Shown piece by piece: positions 1 to 12,240 of a DNA stretch of 64,000 nucleotides. The notes under the pieces are model-generated. The model ran no database searches, had not been told where the DNA came from, and saw only the letters and a list, made by a program, of their open reading frames with translations. Origin of the DNA: Macrostomum hystrix (taxonomy: Eukaryota > Platyhelminthes > Macrostomidae); the NCBI GenBank assembly GCA_950097015.1, contig CATNEN010000003.1, positions 15,320,001 to 15,384,000 on the forward strand, written 5' to 3'. The translations under genes were made by a program, and so were the position numbers. The number at the start of each line of letters is the position of its first letter. Positions within the stretch are counted from its first letter, which is position 1.

Positions 1-2
1 CA

Positions 3-877
3 TTCGGGCAGGCCACCCGGTACATGCGCATCTTTACGAAGTCGAGAGCGACATTCGACCAGTGCCTTCGCGAAGGCATCTGCACCGACTTCCTGAAGTT
101 CAGCTGCGAAGAGAGCCGCACCAACGAGCCGGTCCGCGCCCTGCAGTGCCAGCGCTGCCAGCAGTTCGGCCACCGTGTAGCCCAGTGCCAGGCGGAGCTG
201 CGATGCCGAATCTGCGGCGGCTCGCATGCCTGGAAGGACTGCCAGCACGAAGGCCCGGCGACGTGCTCCAACTGCGGTGGTCAGCACCTAACGACCAGCC
301 GAGCCTGCACTGTTGCGCAGGAGGAGCACGCCAAGGCGACGAAGGCGGCAGCTGAGGCCAAAGCTGCTGCGGCGCGAGCTGCGGAAGCCGCAGCTACGGA
401 TGCTCCGTCTGCCTCGAGTGCGCCCGCCGACGTGTCCGACGCTTCGGACAGTGGCTGGCTGATCCGCCAAGGCCGCCGCAACGTGCCCGTCAATACCGCC
501 ATCCGGCCGCTCTTCATCAGCAACGATGCACCATCTGATGCCAGGAGCCGACCGGCCGCCGAGACTGCCAGCGCCAGGTGTACGAGCGCCAATGAGGCTG
601 CACCCTCCTGGACGCTGGCAGTGAGCCACAGCAGCAGCAGCAGACTGACTTGAAGCAGATGGTGAGCATGCTGTTGCCCCTGATCACCCGCTCTCTGACC
701 CAGGTGATTGTGCGGACCCTGCCCAGGCCGCCTGGTGAGCTCCTCACAGTGGAATCGACCAGTAAAATGGTCGAGGACATTGTGCGGGCTGTCCTCCAGG
801 ACGTGTCTGGCATGGCCTCCACCGCCTCCGGGGTCGTCGGCCCAGGCAGCTTAACCAGAAAACTGGAAATTCCTTAA
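3..877 (+). pseudogene. LINE ORF1 (gag-like, CCHC zinc-knuckle) fragment, frameshifted
   Basis: The reading frame is open from the first bases of the window, so the N-terminus is missing. Counting from the Met at position 24, three zinc knuckles are visible: C42-C45-H50-C55, C61-C64-H68-C73 and C81-C84-H88-C95. The first two spacings (CX2CX4HX4C, CX2CX3HX4C) are typical of LINE ORF1 proteins that bind RNA. An Ala-rich stretch follows. The frame closes at 653 in a CAG-repeat tract, but the next frame continues as a plausible C-terminal tail to 877. This looks like a frameshift by slippage in the repeat. The function would be RNP formation in retrotransposition; this copy is unlikely to be functional. 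Confidence 0.82.
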
Positions 878-920
878 TTTAAATGGTAACCCTATTACCC
901 AGACATCGGGTCTGAAACTC

Positions 921-3028
921 ATGCACCTCAACTGCAGAGGGTTTCACCCCAATAGCAGAGAACTCACCCAATGGGTCATTAGTCAAGAGATAGACATTGC
1001 TATCTTCTCTGAAACCATTCTCAAGAGTTCGCACACGGTCCAGATCCCTGGCTACTCCATCATCCGGTACGACACTCCGCATGTCAGACGCGGCCTGCTC
1101 CTTGCTCACTCACCGCGCGTCAAACTCACCAATGTTCGCTTGCACTACGACAACGTGAACCATGAAGTCATCTCCTGCACCGTCAGCCTGTCTGACAACT
1201 CTCACGGTGCCGACTTTAATCTGGCTCTCATTGAGTCGACTGTGCCAGACTGTGGTGGCCGAAATGCTCTGCCCAAACACATGCTTGAGCTGATAAAAGA
1301 GCGCAGACGACTCAGACGCCTCTTCAACAGCACCCGGGATGACAACTTCAAAAGGCTGGCCAACCAAATGGCCAACAGGATCAAAAGGGAAATCAGTTCC
1401 TTCCAGAGCGGCAAGCTCACCAGGAAGCTGATGGGCAAGTTCAAGCCCAGCTCCATTCCAACCCTCACTTCGGGTCAAACCAGTGCGCACACTGATCTGG
1501 AGAAAGCGAAGCTTCTCGCGGCCACTCTGGACTCAAAGATGCGCACAGTCCCATCCACTTGCGACCAGCTCAAACAGGAGGTGGCCGAAGTGGCCCAGTT
1601 CTCCTCTTTCTATGCGATTCCGGCCGACATCGATGGCATCTCCACTCACCCGCTTGAAGCCGCATTCACTGTAGCTGACACAGTGTGGGAGCTTGAGCAC
1701 CTCAAGCCTGATGGAGCACCTGGGCTGGACAGGATTCCCAATCGAGTGCTCAAACTCGGCCTTGAAGGCGTGGCGAACACCAGGATCACCAGACTCTTTA
1801 ACGCCTGCTTCAGTCAAGGGATCTTCCCCAGCGCTTGGAAGAAAGCTGTGGTGACAATGATCCCGAAGCCTGACAAACCGCCAGATAATCCAAACTCGTA
1901 CAGGCCAATCAGCCTGACCTCTTGCTTAGGCAAGGTGTTTGAGAAGCTGATTGCCAAGAGACTCTCCAAATTCCTTGAAGACAAGAACATTCTTGGTGAT
2001 GACCAATGCGCTTATCGCAAAGTCCACTCCACCTACGACAACCTGTGCCGACAGGTGCAGGACATGATGGTCTTAAAGTGCAAGGGAAAGAGGGCCGCTG
2101 CAGTCTTCCTTGACGTAGAGGCTGCCTTTGACTCTGCCTGGCACGACATGCTTAGGAGCCGCATGCTCAACACTGGCTTGCCTTCAATGCTCCAGCGCAT
2201 CCTGTCCGACTACCTCAGGAACAGGTACATCCAGGTGCGAGTCAACAACTCTCACTCAGTCAGCTGATCAGAATCCTAGCTGGCGTACCTCAGGGAGGCA
2301 TCTTGAGTTCTCTCCTGTACCTGCTGTACGTCAGCACAATGCCGATTCCTGAAAATCCAAACGTGAAACGCAGTCAGTTTGCTGACGACATGGCCATCTG
2401 GGCCTCCGCAGACACCTTTGCTGGTCTGCGGACATGCCTTCAGAGCTACCTCAGACAAGTCTGGGAGTGGTGCGGCAAGTAAGGCATCAGACTGAATGCC
2501 GACAAGAGCAAGGCAATCGCCTTCAACTACAAGCCGACAGCTCGCGCCGACTTGCGACCCAAACTGCAGCTGGGACAGACGGAGGTCCCCTACTGTCAGG
2601 AAGTGAAATTTCTAGGTGTCCTCCTCGACGCCAATCTTTGCTTGAACACGTGCAGGGCCATTGTCATGTCCCTGTGGCGCATCGCCAAGATCACTAAACT
2701 GAGCAGCGTCACTCTCAAGATGCTGTACAGGGCCTACGGTGAAAGTGCTCTCACCTACGGGGCCCGTAGGCGAATCTGCTACGATGTGCCTTCTTACCTG
2801 AGCACCGAATACCTTCACAAACTGGCCGGCATGCCAATGCTCTCAGCCAGAGTCAAGCAGCTCGGTGTGGCCTGGCTGCTCAAGATGAGAGCAGCTCGCC
2901 TGCACGGCTTCCACATCGAGCCGGAGCTGCCTCGCGCTCCGGGCCGAGTCCCCATCCTCAATGTCCTGTGGGCTGCCCTGAGGCGAGGACAAATCAACAG
3001 GCAGAACCCACTCCCAATCCAGGGCTGA
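921..3028 (+). pseudogene. LINE ORF2 endonuclease/reverse transcriptase, disrupted
   Basis: The N-terminal part has APE-type endonuclease signatures (LNCRGF with its Asn; IFSET with its Glu), but the later endonuclease motifs are gone: about 100 residues run straight into the RT linker, an internal deletion. RT motifs follow: a fingers segment with RPISLTS, motif A with FLDVEAAFDSAW (near 2107-2142), then after a frameshift GVPQGG (2282-2299) and the catalytic FADD (2378-2389). An in-frame TAA at 2480-2482 interrupts the frame, which is otherwise open to 3028 and reads as thumb and C-terminal region. RT identity is certain from motifs; clade assignment (Jockey/I) is by resemblance only. Confidence 0.9.
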
Positions 3029-3129
3029 GCAGTCTCAGAGACCATTTCCCTTTTTTATTAGGTCCCTTCTTTGTGCGGGATTCCCCCTGTATATTCTCCC
3101 CATCGGGGAATTCGTTTCAACAACAACAA

Positions 3130-3676
3130 ATCTCGAGACATTGTCGTTTTAAGACAAAAGGAAGCTACTGAGCTCAAAGTATACTCGAAACTAATTAAAC
3201 GCATTATTTTTCAACTTAAAAATAGATTATTACGTGAATCAACATTATTACGTGAATTGGCATCACAGTTTAGCTAAAGAGCAACAAGACATGCGAATTT
3301 ATTTCTTACCCAAAAGCTAGTATGGGAGCCACAAGAGTAGATGCTATCAATAGACATAAAACTGAAATTTAACAGTTAAAAACATATGCCCAGTCATCTG
3401 CAAAGCACGAAGTGTTTACAAACGTGGTAATTACGAGCGTAGTAGGCATTAACAATGCATTGTCATTTGTTAGCAAACGCAAGGAAAGCAATGGACAATC
3501 ACCAGATAGTAAAAAAGTATTTATCACAAAAATTCAAATACAACAACACCTAGAACTTTCTATGTATTTTTTCTGGCTAATGCTTGCCAGTTTTAAAATT
3601 TGTGAATGTGGCGATAAAACTGGGCATTACATGTTGAGTTGGCACACAATAGATTTATCGCTCTCTCACGCATACC
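3130..3676. other. Intergenic, downstream of GCC2; possible 3' UTR
   Basis: AT-rich unique sequence between the LINE tail and the GCC2 stop codon. On the minus strand an AATAAA hexamer lies at 3298-3303, about 375 bases after the GCC2 stop, and is a candidate polyadenylation signal. No convincing gene seen. Confidence 0.4.
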
Positions 3677-6600
3677 TTAGCCAATGCTGGACCATTGAAA
3701 ATAGCTATTCCAACCTTCACCAGCCGGGTCTCGCCGTCTCGACGCTTCAGTAGCCGCCGCGGCTGCGGCCGCATCGTCCGAGGCCGCTTTAGCCAGCCGC
3801 TGCTGCTCGTCTGTGCTCAGCTGGAGCAGGGTGCTCAACACTGGCAGCAGTTGATGACGCTCCTGGCGCAGCGTGAGGAATTGCAGCACAATGTTCTTCA
3901 GATATTCCAGATTGCGCAACGAATTATTGCGCTCGGCGTTGCGCTCCTGCCGACGGATCTCTTCCTTGAGCACCCGAGCCTGCTCGCCTAGGCGTGCGGA
4001 CATCTCTTCGGATTCGCTTAGCAGTGAGGTCAGGTGCTCGATTCGCCTGGTTGGAAATAGATTAGAGAATCTAGGGACCTCAAGTCTCACTCTCTGGATC
4101 TAGGCACCTACAATCTCACCCCTGAATCTAGGCACCTACAATCTCACCTCAGAATCTAGGCACCTACAATCTCACCTCAGAATCTAGGCACCTACAATCT
4201 CACCTCAGAATCTAGGCACCTACAATCTCACCCCTGAATCTAGGCACCTACAATCTCACCTCAGAATCTAGGCACCTACAATCTCACCTCAGAATCTAGG
4301 CACCTACAATCTCACCTCAGAATCTAGGCACCTACAATCTCACCTCAGAATCTAGGCACCTACAATCTCACCTCAGAATCTAGGCACCTACAATCTCACC
4401 CCTGAATCTAGGCACCTACAATCTCACCTCAGAATCTAGGCACCTACAATCTCACCTCAGAATCTAGGCACCTACAATCTCACCCCTGAATCTAGGCACC
4501 TACAATCTCACCTCAGAATCTAGGCACCTACAATCTCACCTCAGAATCTAGGCACCTACAATCTCACCTCAGAATCTAGGCACCTACAATCTCACCTCAG
4601 AATCTAGGCACCTACAATCTCACCTCAGAATCTAGGCACCTACAATCTCACCCCTGAATCTAGGCACCTACAATCTCACCCCTGAATCTAGGCACCTACA
4701 ATCTCACCCCTGAATCTAGGCACCTACAATCTCACCCCTGAATCTAGGCACCTACAATCTCACCTCAGAATCTAGGCACCTACAATCTCACCCGTGAATC
4801 TAGGCACCTACAATCTCACCTCAGAATCTAGGCACCTACAATCTCACCCCTGAATCTAGGCACCTACAATCTCACCTCAGAATCTAGGCACCTACAATCT
4901 CACCTCAGAATCTAGGCACCTACAATCTCACCTCAGAATCTAGGCACCTACAATCTCACCTCAGAATCTAGGCACCTACAATCTCACCCCTGAATCTAGG
5001 CACCTACAATCTCACCTCAGAATCTAGGCACCTAAAATCTCACCTCAGAATCTAGGCACCTACAATCTCACCCCTGAATCTAGGCACCTACAATCTCACC
5101 TCAGAATCTAGGCACCTACAATCTCACCTCAGAATCTAGGCACCTACAATCTCACCTCAGAATCTAGGCACCTACAATCTCACCTCAGAATCTAGGCACC
5201 TACAATCTCACCTCAGAATCTAGGCACCTACAATCTCACCCCTGAATCTAGGCACCTACAATCTCACCCCTGAATCTAGGCACCTACAATCTCACCCCTG
5301 AATCTAGGCACCTACAATCTCACCCCTGAATCTAGGCACCTACAATCTCACCTCAGAATCTAGGCACCTACAATCTCACCTCAGAATCTAGGCACCTACA
5401 ATCTCACCTCAGAATCTAGGCACCTACAATCTCACCCCTGAATCTAGGCACCTACAATCTCACCCCTGAATCTAGGCACCTACAATCTCACCCCTGAATC
5501 TAGGCACCTACAATCTCACCCCTGAATCTAGGCACCTACAATCTCACCTCAGAATCTAGGCACCTACAATCTCACCCCTGAATCTAGGCACCTACAATCT
5601 CACCTCAGAATCTAGGCACCTACAATCTCACCCCTGAATCTAGGCACCTACAATCTCACCTCAGAATCTAGGCACCTACAATCTCACCTCAGAATCTAGG
5701 CACCTACAATCTCACCTCAGAATCTAGGCACCTACAATCTCATCTCTGAATCTAGGCACCTACAATCTCTTACCTGTCCGCCTTTATAAGTGCAACACGC
5801 ATGGCATCGATCGACTCAAGATCAGTTTCACGACCGCCAGCTCCGTCCTGAAACTGCTGCTGTTGCTGTTGCTGCTGCATTAACAGCAACTGTTCTAGCG
5901 GTACAACTGCGCTAGCTGAAGAAGAAGATTGCGAATTAACACCTGCAGCAGAAGCAGAAGAGACGACCACGGCAGCGGAACTGGCTTCGCTGCCTTCAGC
6001 CGCAGGTCGACGTTCTTCAGGCGGCTGCAGAGGCGGTGGAGTATGCGGCTTCTGGTGCTGCTGCTGCTGATACTGTTGCTGCTGATGCTGTTGCTGCTGC
6101 TGCTGCTGTTCATTAAGTTTAGCTTTAGCCACGGCAGCAGCGGCAGCAGCCGAATCAGCCGCGCATTGTAATTCATGGTTGGCCTCCTCGAGGCTGTCAA
6201 CTCGCGACTCAAGTTCGGCGATGCGTTCGCGAAGAGTGGCCTCCAGTTGAGACCAGGCGCGCTCTCGAGTCTGCGGACAGATGGAGACAAGGGTAATTTT
6301 TAGAGTCAAGAATCTAAACTAGAGTCTAGGAGTACAGGTTTAAGATTAAGCAGTACTGAAGGTTCATGATTGAGCAGTACTGAAGGTTTACGATTGAGCA
6401 AACAAAAAATCAGGATAGAGCTACCTGAAGTTAAAAAAAACCTGAAGTTTCAAAATAAAAAACCTGAAGTTTCAGAATAGAGCAGCCTGAAGTTTCAGGA
6501 TAGAGCAGCCTGAAGCTTCAGGATAGAGCAACCTGAAGTTTCAGGATAGAGCAACCTGAAGTTTCAGGACAGAGCAACCTGAAGTTTGAGGATAGAGCAA

Positions 6601-9600
6601 CCTGAAGTTTCAGGACAGAGCAACCTGAAGTTTCAGGATAGTGCAGCCTGAAGTTTCAGAATAGAGCAACCTGAAGTTTAAAAAAACCTGAAGTTTCAAA
6701 ATAAAAAACCTGAAGTTTCGGGGTAACAAGGCCCTAGAAGCTTACCTGAGCTTCTAACCTGGCCCTCTCACCGGCTCTCGCCTCGGCCTCAGCCAGCTGA
6801 TCCACTCTGGCCTGTAACCGGGCCTCTCTCGCAGTCGCCTCAGCCTCCTTGGCTTCACTGCGTCGCCTGACAGTGTCCAACTCGCGCACTGCAGCGTCTC
6901 GCTCGTCCTGTGCGTCAGCGAATGCGGCCTGTGACGCGGCCAGCTGTTCTTTGAGACTAGCGACCGCCTGTTCCAGACGCTGACGCAATAAAACATCGGC
7001 ATCGGCAGCAGATTTTGAACTAACAACAGACGCGCTGGTAGACGCGGCAGCAGCTGAAGACGACGGGTTAGCAGCGTTCGGATGCCGCTTCTCCGCGCGC
7101 CAAGCGGCCGACACTTTAGTCTTGTAGGCGTCAAAATCTTCGGCCAGTGTTTGACGCGCCTTCATTTTTGAACGTAATTTGACGGCGTATGTTTAGCGCA
7201 TGCTCTACCTTTGAGTGCAACACAACTTGTGATTGATGTAACTGACAATATGCCTGATTCGTGTGATAAATATAATGATAATAATAATCGCAGGAGGGCT
7301 GCGGGTAATGGCACATCATTCGGTGACACTAGACCCGCAGCCAGTGAGCAGGCGATTCTGCCCATTTCGCTGACTCCTGAGCACACACGCACACATATAC
7401 TGTACGCAGGCATACGCTCACACAGGTGTGTACATCTGCCCTGACTTTCTCATCGTCAGGCAGTGTACACTCTCACTGTGCCTTGGAGGTCGGCCCTCAA
7501 GGGTGTAAATTGCACGACAAGCCGCCAAGCCTTCTCTCCGCGGCTGCGCCCCAACTGAATGTGGCGTCGTCGCGGATTCGAGCTCAGGGACCTTGGTGCG
7601 AGAGGCAACTCATCACCCCATCATAGCTACATGCTTACTTTGTCGGATTCAAAGGGTTAAAACAATAAAGACCTGTCCATGGCATATAATAGTCAATGAT
7701 ATGACTTTCAATATGGCATTCAATAGTATTTTCTTCCCCAATCTCTTATCTCCCAATCGCTCCCCAATAATTACACACCTGTTCAGCCTGCTCAAGCTTA
7801 GCCCTGGTGGATTGTAATTTTTCTTCGGTTGCTAGCAAACGCGCCTGCAGTCGGTCCTTAGTGTTGGCTAATTCCTGATCGGTGGACACTTTCAGTGACA
7901 AAGCTGATGATAGCTGCAACTTCAAGTCGTCAATCTCCGAAGTCAGAAAGTCTTTTTCGCGACGCCAGTCTTGGGAACGCTCTTCGGCTTCTTGCAAAGA
8001 CTTCTGCACCTCGGCTAATTCTTTCTTGCTCTTGACTAGCATCTGTTTTAGTTTGGCAACGCGCTCCTCAGAAGCCGATCGTTGCGTCTCAACAGTCTGT
8101 AGCTGAGCTTCCAGACTTTGACGAGACTCAGCCATGCCGGCTAGCTCCTTGATCTTCTCGGCTAGCACAGCCTCCTTATCATCTAGAAGATTCTTATAAA
8201 CATCCACATTTCGTTCAAGCTCAGCCAGTTCCAAATCAAGCATCTTAGATTGACTGACACCTTTCTGGGCGGCTTCCAGGCGCTCCTGCAGTAGGCGAGT
8301 GTCGCGCTCGTGAGCACGCGTCGACTCGTCGAGTTTCTGTCGGATTCGCTTGGCTTCTTCTTCTACTGCGGCTCGCTCCGATAGTTGCTGATCTAGCTGC
8401 GATTTAGCCACATTAAGTTCCTTCTCAAGAACGGTTAGACGCGCCCGCAGCTGACCTGATTCGGTACGCGCTTGTTCTAGTTGCTCTTTACCGGAACCAG
8501 ATTCTCTCTTTAGCTTCACAATAAGCTGCTTCATTTTGTCCAACTTGTCAGCGTTGGCTATCTCCCGCTGTTGCAGAGCGTCATGCGCTTCGCGAAGGCT
8601 GGCATTTTCGGATTCCAAAGCGGCTAAACGCAACTGAGACTCATCTGTGTCGCCAGTTCGATTAGAATAATTCACAAACTCATCGTTTAGACGTTGAATT
8701 TCGCTATCTCTGGCGCCTAACTCATGCCGCAGAGTGATCTGCAAGCGTTCAACCTGTTCCTCTTTGCTGCTGATGCAGCGTCGAAGATCGCGCAACTCTT
8801 CCTGCAGGAATGATTCTTTTTCTTCGGCTCGATTTTGCCACTCCCGCAGCTCGTTTTGCAAGTTACTCTTTTCTAATTCGACGTCGCGAGCAATGCTCAT
8901 TTGACTGTCGACCGCCTGCTGTAACGTTTCCACCTCATCAGCTAATTTCTCGCGTTGCCTAGCTAATTTCTCGCACTGTTCAACCCTGGTTTGAAGCTCT
9001 TCTTCAAGACGATTACACTTGCTAGTCAATCGATCAACTCCGTCTTTAAGCAGCTCAGCGCCAGCAAGGCTGCTTGCTAGCGGCTCGAGGGCGGTAGCCA
9101 ATCGCTGAATGCTGGCATCAGCCACAGCTCCTTCCAGCAGTTTTAGTAATAGATTGCGACAATCAACCGCTTGACGCTGAGTAGCGCCAATGCGCAATTT
9201 TTCCAACGTCTCCAATAATGCGTCTATTAGACGGGGTTCGCTACTGCTAAGGTCAGCCCGGAGAATGCCAATATCGGCTTGACAGGCGGAGATCAATTCC
9301 GTTAGGCGAGCATTTTCCGCTTGCAGTGTCTCTTGATGACGATCGGACTCAGCAAGCATGTCGCTCGACGCAGCCAGTCGTCGCTCCAGATATTTTATTT
9401 GTTTCTCTAAATTATCCACCTGATTAAGTAGATCCTCTCGCTCGTCTAAGATCTCTTGGAGATTTTCGTCAGCACCTTGAGTCTCGTCGTGAGAAGCTTT
9501 TTTTGATAGTAAAATAGCATTTTCCTCTTTTAAGCGGGCAATCTCAGCTTGCAAGCTTGAAAAATCGTCAAGGATAGCTGCATTTAGGTCAGAACTTGAA

Positions 9601-11621
9601 GCGGCATTAGCGGCACCAGAATCAACTGCACTCTCCTCTCCCTCGCCCTCAGGCCGAGGACCAAGGGCCGCCAGTTCCTCCACTGATTTGGCCAGTCTGG
9701 CGTTGTCGTCGAACAGTTTCATGTTCAATTGAAGCAGCTTGTCATTTTCTGCTTCATATTTTTCCTTTTGTGAGATGGCTTCAGAAAGTTTAGACTTTAG
9801 GTCGTCGATTTGAACACTTCCTTCGCCAGATCGAATGATAGCTTCATCATCTATCTGCTCACCCGTCTCATTTAGTTCAGCATTGAGTTTGGAAATTTCA
9901 TCATTTAGCCGACTATTTTCGACTCTAAGCTCTTCATTATTTGCATCACGACTACTAATAAGTCTTCTTTCAATCTCTTTGAGCTCTATAATCTCAGCCT
10001 GAAGCCGGGAAACTTCGTCCTTGAATTCGGCTTTCTCCCGCTGAGAATCGGATAGCTGAGAACCTGCTGCTTGAAGTTCCCTCTTCAGTCTGTCGATTTC
10101 GTTAGAAAGTTCATCGCTATTACGCCTAGAAGACTCCGCATCAGTGTTAGCAGTTTCAATTAGGGTCCTAAGGTGCGAATTTTCATCAGTGAGTTGGACG
10201 TTAGTCTGTGTTAGAGTAGATATTTGATCCTCATTAGAGTGCTTAATTGTTGCAACTTCAGTTGTTACCTTAGCGATCTCCTTCTTCAGTTCGTTATTGT
10301 CGTGTATAATTGTGTCCGAATCAGTCAAAGCAGCTTCTAATTGAGCTTTTAAGCTTAAGTTTTCTTCTGCAAGCGCTTTTAGCTCAGTATTAAAATTGGA
10401 AGTTGCTGCTTTAAGCTCAGAACTCAATTTGGAAATCTCCTCAGATAAGGCATTGTTTCTAAGCCTTTCTGACTCAAGACTTTCATTTGCAGCTTGAATT
10501 TCCGCCTTCACTATAGCCATCTCGGCGCTGAGCTCAGACTCTTCGCTTGCAACTTTGCCTCTTTCCATATCCAATTCGGAACTCAGATTTTCCAGCTGTT
10601 TGTTGAGCTCATTCTTGTCACTTTGAAGAGAGTCAGCCTTTGAATTCGCACTATCTAATTCAGCTTTCAATCTAGATAGTTCGCTAGCGAGCTCGGAGTT
10701 ATCAACTTTGACGCTGAGCACTTGGCTAGCCGATGCTACAAGTTCGTGGCGCAGTTTCTCAATCGCATTGATTGCATCCTTCTCACGAGTGGCCTCTTCA
10801 ACGCAGTTGTTAACGGATTCAATCCTAACCTTGAGTTTAGACAGTTCTTCATTTAATTCTACATTTGCCTGCCTCATTTCGAGAACGGATTGATCTTCGC
10901 CTCTGCTATTGACAGCTTCGAGTTCGCTTTTAAGTCGCTGCAATTCGTTGCAAAGCTGGTCCTTCTCTGCTCTAGTAGACTCCAAATCAGTATTAGTGGC
11001 GTCGATGCTTGCCTTTAGTTTGGCAACCTCTTTGATTAGCTCGTCATTTTCACGCTGAACGCTAGCAAATCGCTCAATGTCTGATTTTAATCGTTTAATC
11101 TCTTCAGTCAGTGCATTACTCTCCAGCTCAGACTTAAGCTGAACATGTAAGCTGGCTAATTGTTTGCGTAGCTCAACATTCTCTTGACTAATATTAGCGT
11201 CATTCGCTTTCAAAGCGTCGATTTGCATCCTCATTCCAGTGAGCTCATCTGTCAACTTGGCATTCTCTCGCCTAGCATCCTCAGCTTGGCCTGCGCCAGA
11301 TTTTGCATCATTAATTAGCTGCACAAGATTGGCATTCTGTTCCAGAAGCTCGGCATTCTCTTGCCGGATCTTGTCCAGCTGCCGCCGGGTGCTTTCAAAA
11401 GCATCAGCATCAATCTGCAAATCTCCAATGGTTGATGACAGTCTCGAAAGTTGAATAGCTAGCTGGTCGCGCTCGGTTTGACATTTATCAAAGCTAGTCT
11501 TCAATTCTGCATTGGATTTCTTCTCTTTGATCACCATAGCCTTGAGCTTGTTGATCTTGTCTTCAGCCAGGCGAAGTTTCGCCTCAGCTTCCACTTCAAC
11601 GGCGGCGGCAGTGGAAGACAT
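3677..11621 (-). CDS. GCC2: GCC2/GCC185-type golgin (GRIP and coiled-coil domain protein)
   Basis: Four exons join in frame: 11621-7779, 7159-6746, 6270-5774 and 4046-3677 (phases 0, 0, 2). Donors CAG/GTGTGT, CAG/GTAAGC and ACAG/GTAAGA and acceptors ending AG are visible; the acceptor at 7160-7161 is the weakest. The product is 1707 residues, close to human GCC2 (about 1680). Residues 1-1281 are nearly continuous coiled coil, exon 3 has a polyQ/Pro/Ala-rich linker (from about residue 1473), and the end is a GRIP domain (about 1620-1670) with NLEYLKN, LLPVLSTLLQLS and a terminal GWNSYF, a pattern I know from GCC2 rather than other GRIP golgins. GRIP golgins attach to trans-Golgi membranes through Arl/Rab GTPases and tether endosome-derived vesicles. 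The ATG at 11619-11621 is the first in frame. Confidence 0.9.
4085..5768. repeat. 28-bp minisatellite in GCC2 intron 3 (about 60 copies)
   Basis: Tandem units of 28 bp fill nearly the whole intron between exons 3 and 4. Units share TCTAGGCACCTACAATCTCA; two main variants differ at TCAG versus CCTG. In GCC2 sense each unit reads CTGAGGTGAGATTG, which resembles a 5' splice site, and the first unit overlaps the real donor region at 5773. Confidence 0.97.
6335..6725. repeat. 23-bp minisatellite in GCC2 intron 2 (about 14 copies)
   Basis: Units share CCTGAAGTTTCAGGATAGAG with point variants and a few shortened copies at both edges. It occupies most of the 475-base intron. Confidence 0.93.
7282..7612 (-). 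mobile_element. SINE family B copy in GCC2 intron 1
   Basis: A copy of a dispersed element also seen at 34070-34352, 42737-43096 and 62232-62510. Shared blocks include CAGGAGGGCTGCGGG, GACTCCTGAGCACACACGC, GTCAGGCAGTGTACA and CTCCGCGGCTGC. On the element's sense strand the head has a tRNA-like B box (GAGCTCGAATCC-like) and the 3' end is ATT-rich. The tRNA-like head of this copy is diverged or truncated compared with the copy at 62 kb. Confidence 0.85.
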
Positions 11622-11785
11622 GCCGACCAGCTAAGTGACTGCGCGATTTTTTTAAAGCTGGAATCGATTTTAAATAATTAATCAATAAGCCAGGAGACTT
11701 CTTATTTGAGCTTCGTAAATTTTACTGAGACGTCTAGAGTTCGAATCATATAAAGTTCACGCAGGTTTAGATTTTAAGCAGATGT

Positions 11786-11880
11786 AGCCCCCTCTGAGTC
11801 CACGGACTGAACAGCTGTACATACTTTGGAAGCAATAACTTCGACTGTACCACTAGCTGTACATCTGGTTCAACTGGATT
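11786..11880 (+). mobile_element. Diverged SINE family A tail fragment
   Basis: The segment GTCCACGGACTGAACAGCTG followed by a diverged GCTGTACATCTGG block matches the 3' body of the SINE A copies at 11925-12240 and 39129-39437, in the opposite orientation to its close neighbour. It has no tRNA head. Confidence 0.55.
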
Positions 11881-11924
11881 AAGCTTGATAAAAATGTATC
11901 TATAATACTTAATTTTTTTTCAAT

Positions 11925-12240
11925 AAAATATATATTAATAACAATTGACTACACCTGGCCAATAGGGTCAGATGTGCAGCCGACAACACAGCCGCAGCAA
12001 TTGCGCGGCGCATCTGAATGCTGCGTACAGCTGTTCAGTCCATGGACTGGGGGGACGACACACTCACCTTCAATCACCCCAGCTAATGCTGGTACCCATT
12101 TAACAGCTGGGTGAACTGAAGCAATGCAGAGTTAAGCGTCTTGCTAAAGGACACAAATTGTTCTGGTGGAGTCGGGAATCGAACCCCCGACCTTCAAGTC
12201 GTGAGTCAAACGCCCTAACCACTAGGCTACAACGCCCTGC
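11925..12240 (-). mobile_element. tRNA-derived SINE, family A
   Basis: On the minus strand a tRNA-like head has an A box (TAGCCTAGTGGTTAGGGCG) and a B box (GGGTTCGATTCC). It is followed by a conserved body with CTTTAGCAAGACGCTTAACT, AATGGGTACCAGCATTAGCT and GTCCATGGACTGAACAGCTG, and an AT-rich tail. The body resembles conserved central domains of widespread animal SINEs (V/Meta type); that subfamily is from memory. A second copy at 39129-39437 proves dispersal. Confidence 0.88.

Larger units (their letters stand above)
1..3129 (+). mobile_element. Degenerate non-LTR retrotransposon (LINE, Jockey/I-like), 5' end outside window
   Basis: A gag-like ORF1 with three zinc knuckles is followed by an ORF2 with the start of an endonuclease domain and a reverse transcriptase, the order of Jockey/I-type LINEs. 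The copy is dead. ORF1 has a frameshift in a CAG run near 620-650. The endonuclease lacks its middle and C-terminal part. ORF2 has a frameshift near 2240-2280 and an in-frame TAA at 2480-2482. The element appears to end in a short (CAA)4 tail at 3118-3129, after which base composition changes. The 5' end runs off the window. It lies downstream of, and opposite in strand to, the GCC2 gene. Confidence 0.9.

Noticed and set aside
281-629. Minus-strand frames over LINE ORF1
   Set aside because: Shadow frames of the GC-rich zinc-knuckle ORF on the plus strand.
4085-5768. CRISPR-like array
   Set aside because: Units are directly adjacent with no unique spacers, inside a eukaryotic intron.
5895-6290. 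Second minus-strand frame over GCC2 exon 3
   Set aside because: Wrong phase for splicing to the GRIP exon; Ser/Leu runs are the shifted reading of the polyQ tract.
12160-12240. Functional tRNA gene
   Set aside because: A and B boxes are present, but there is no matching acceptor stem and the sequence continues into a SINE body repeated elsewhere.
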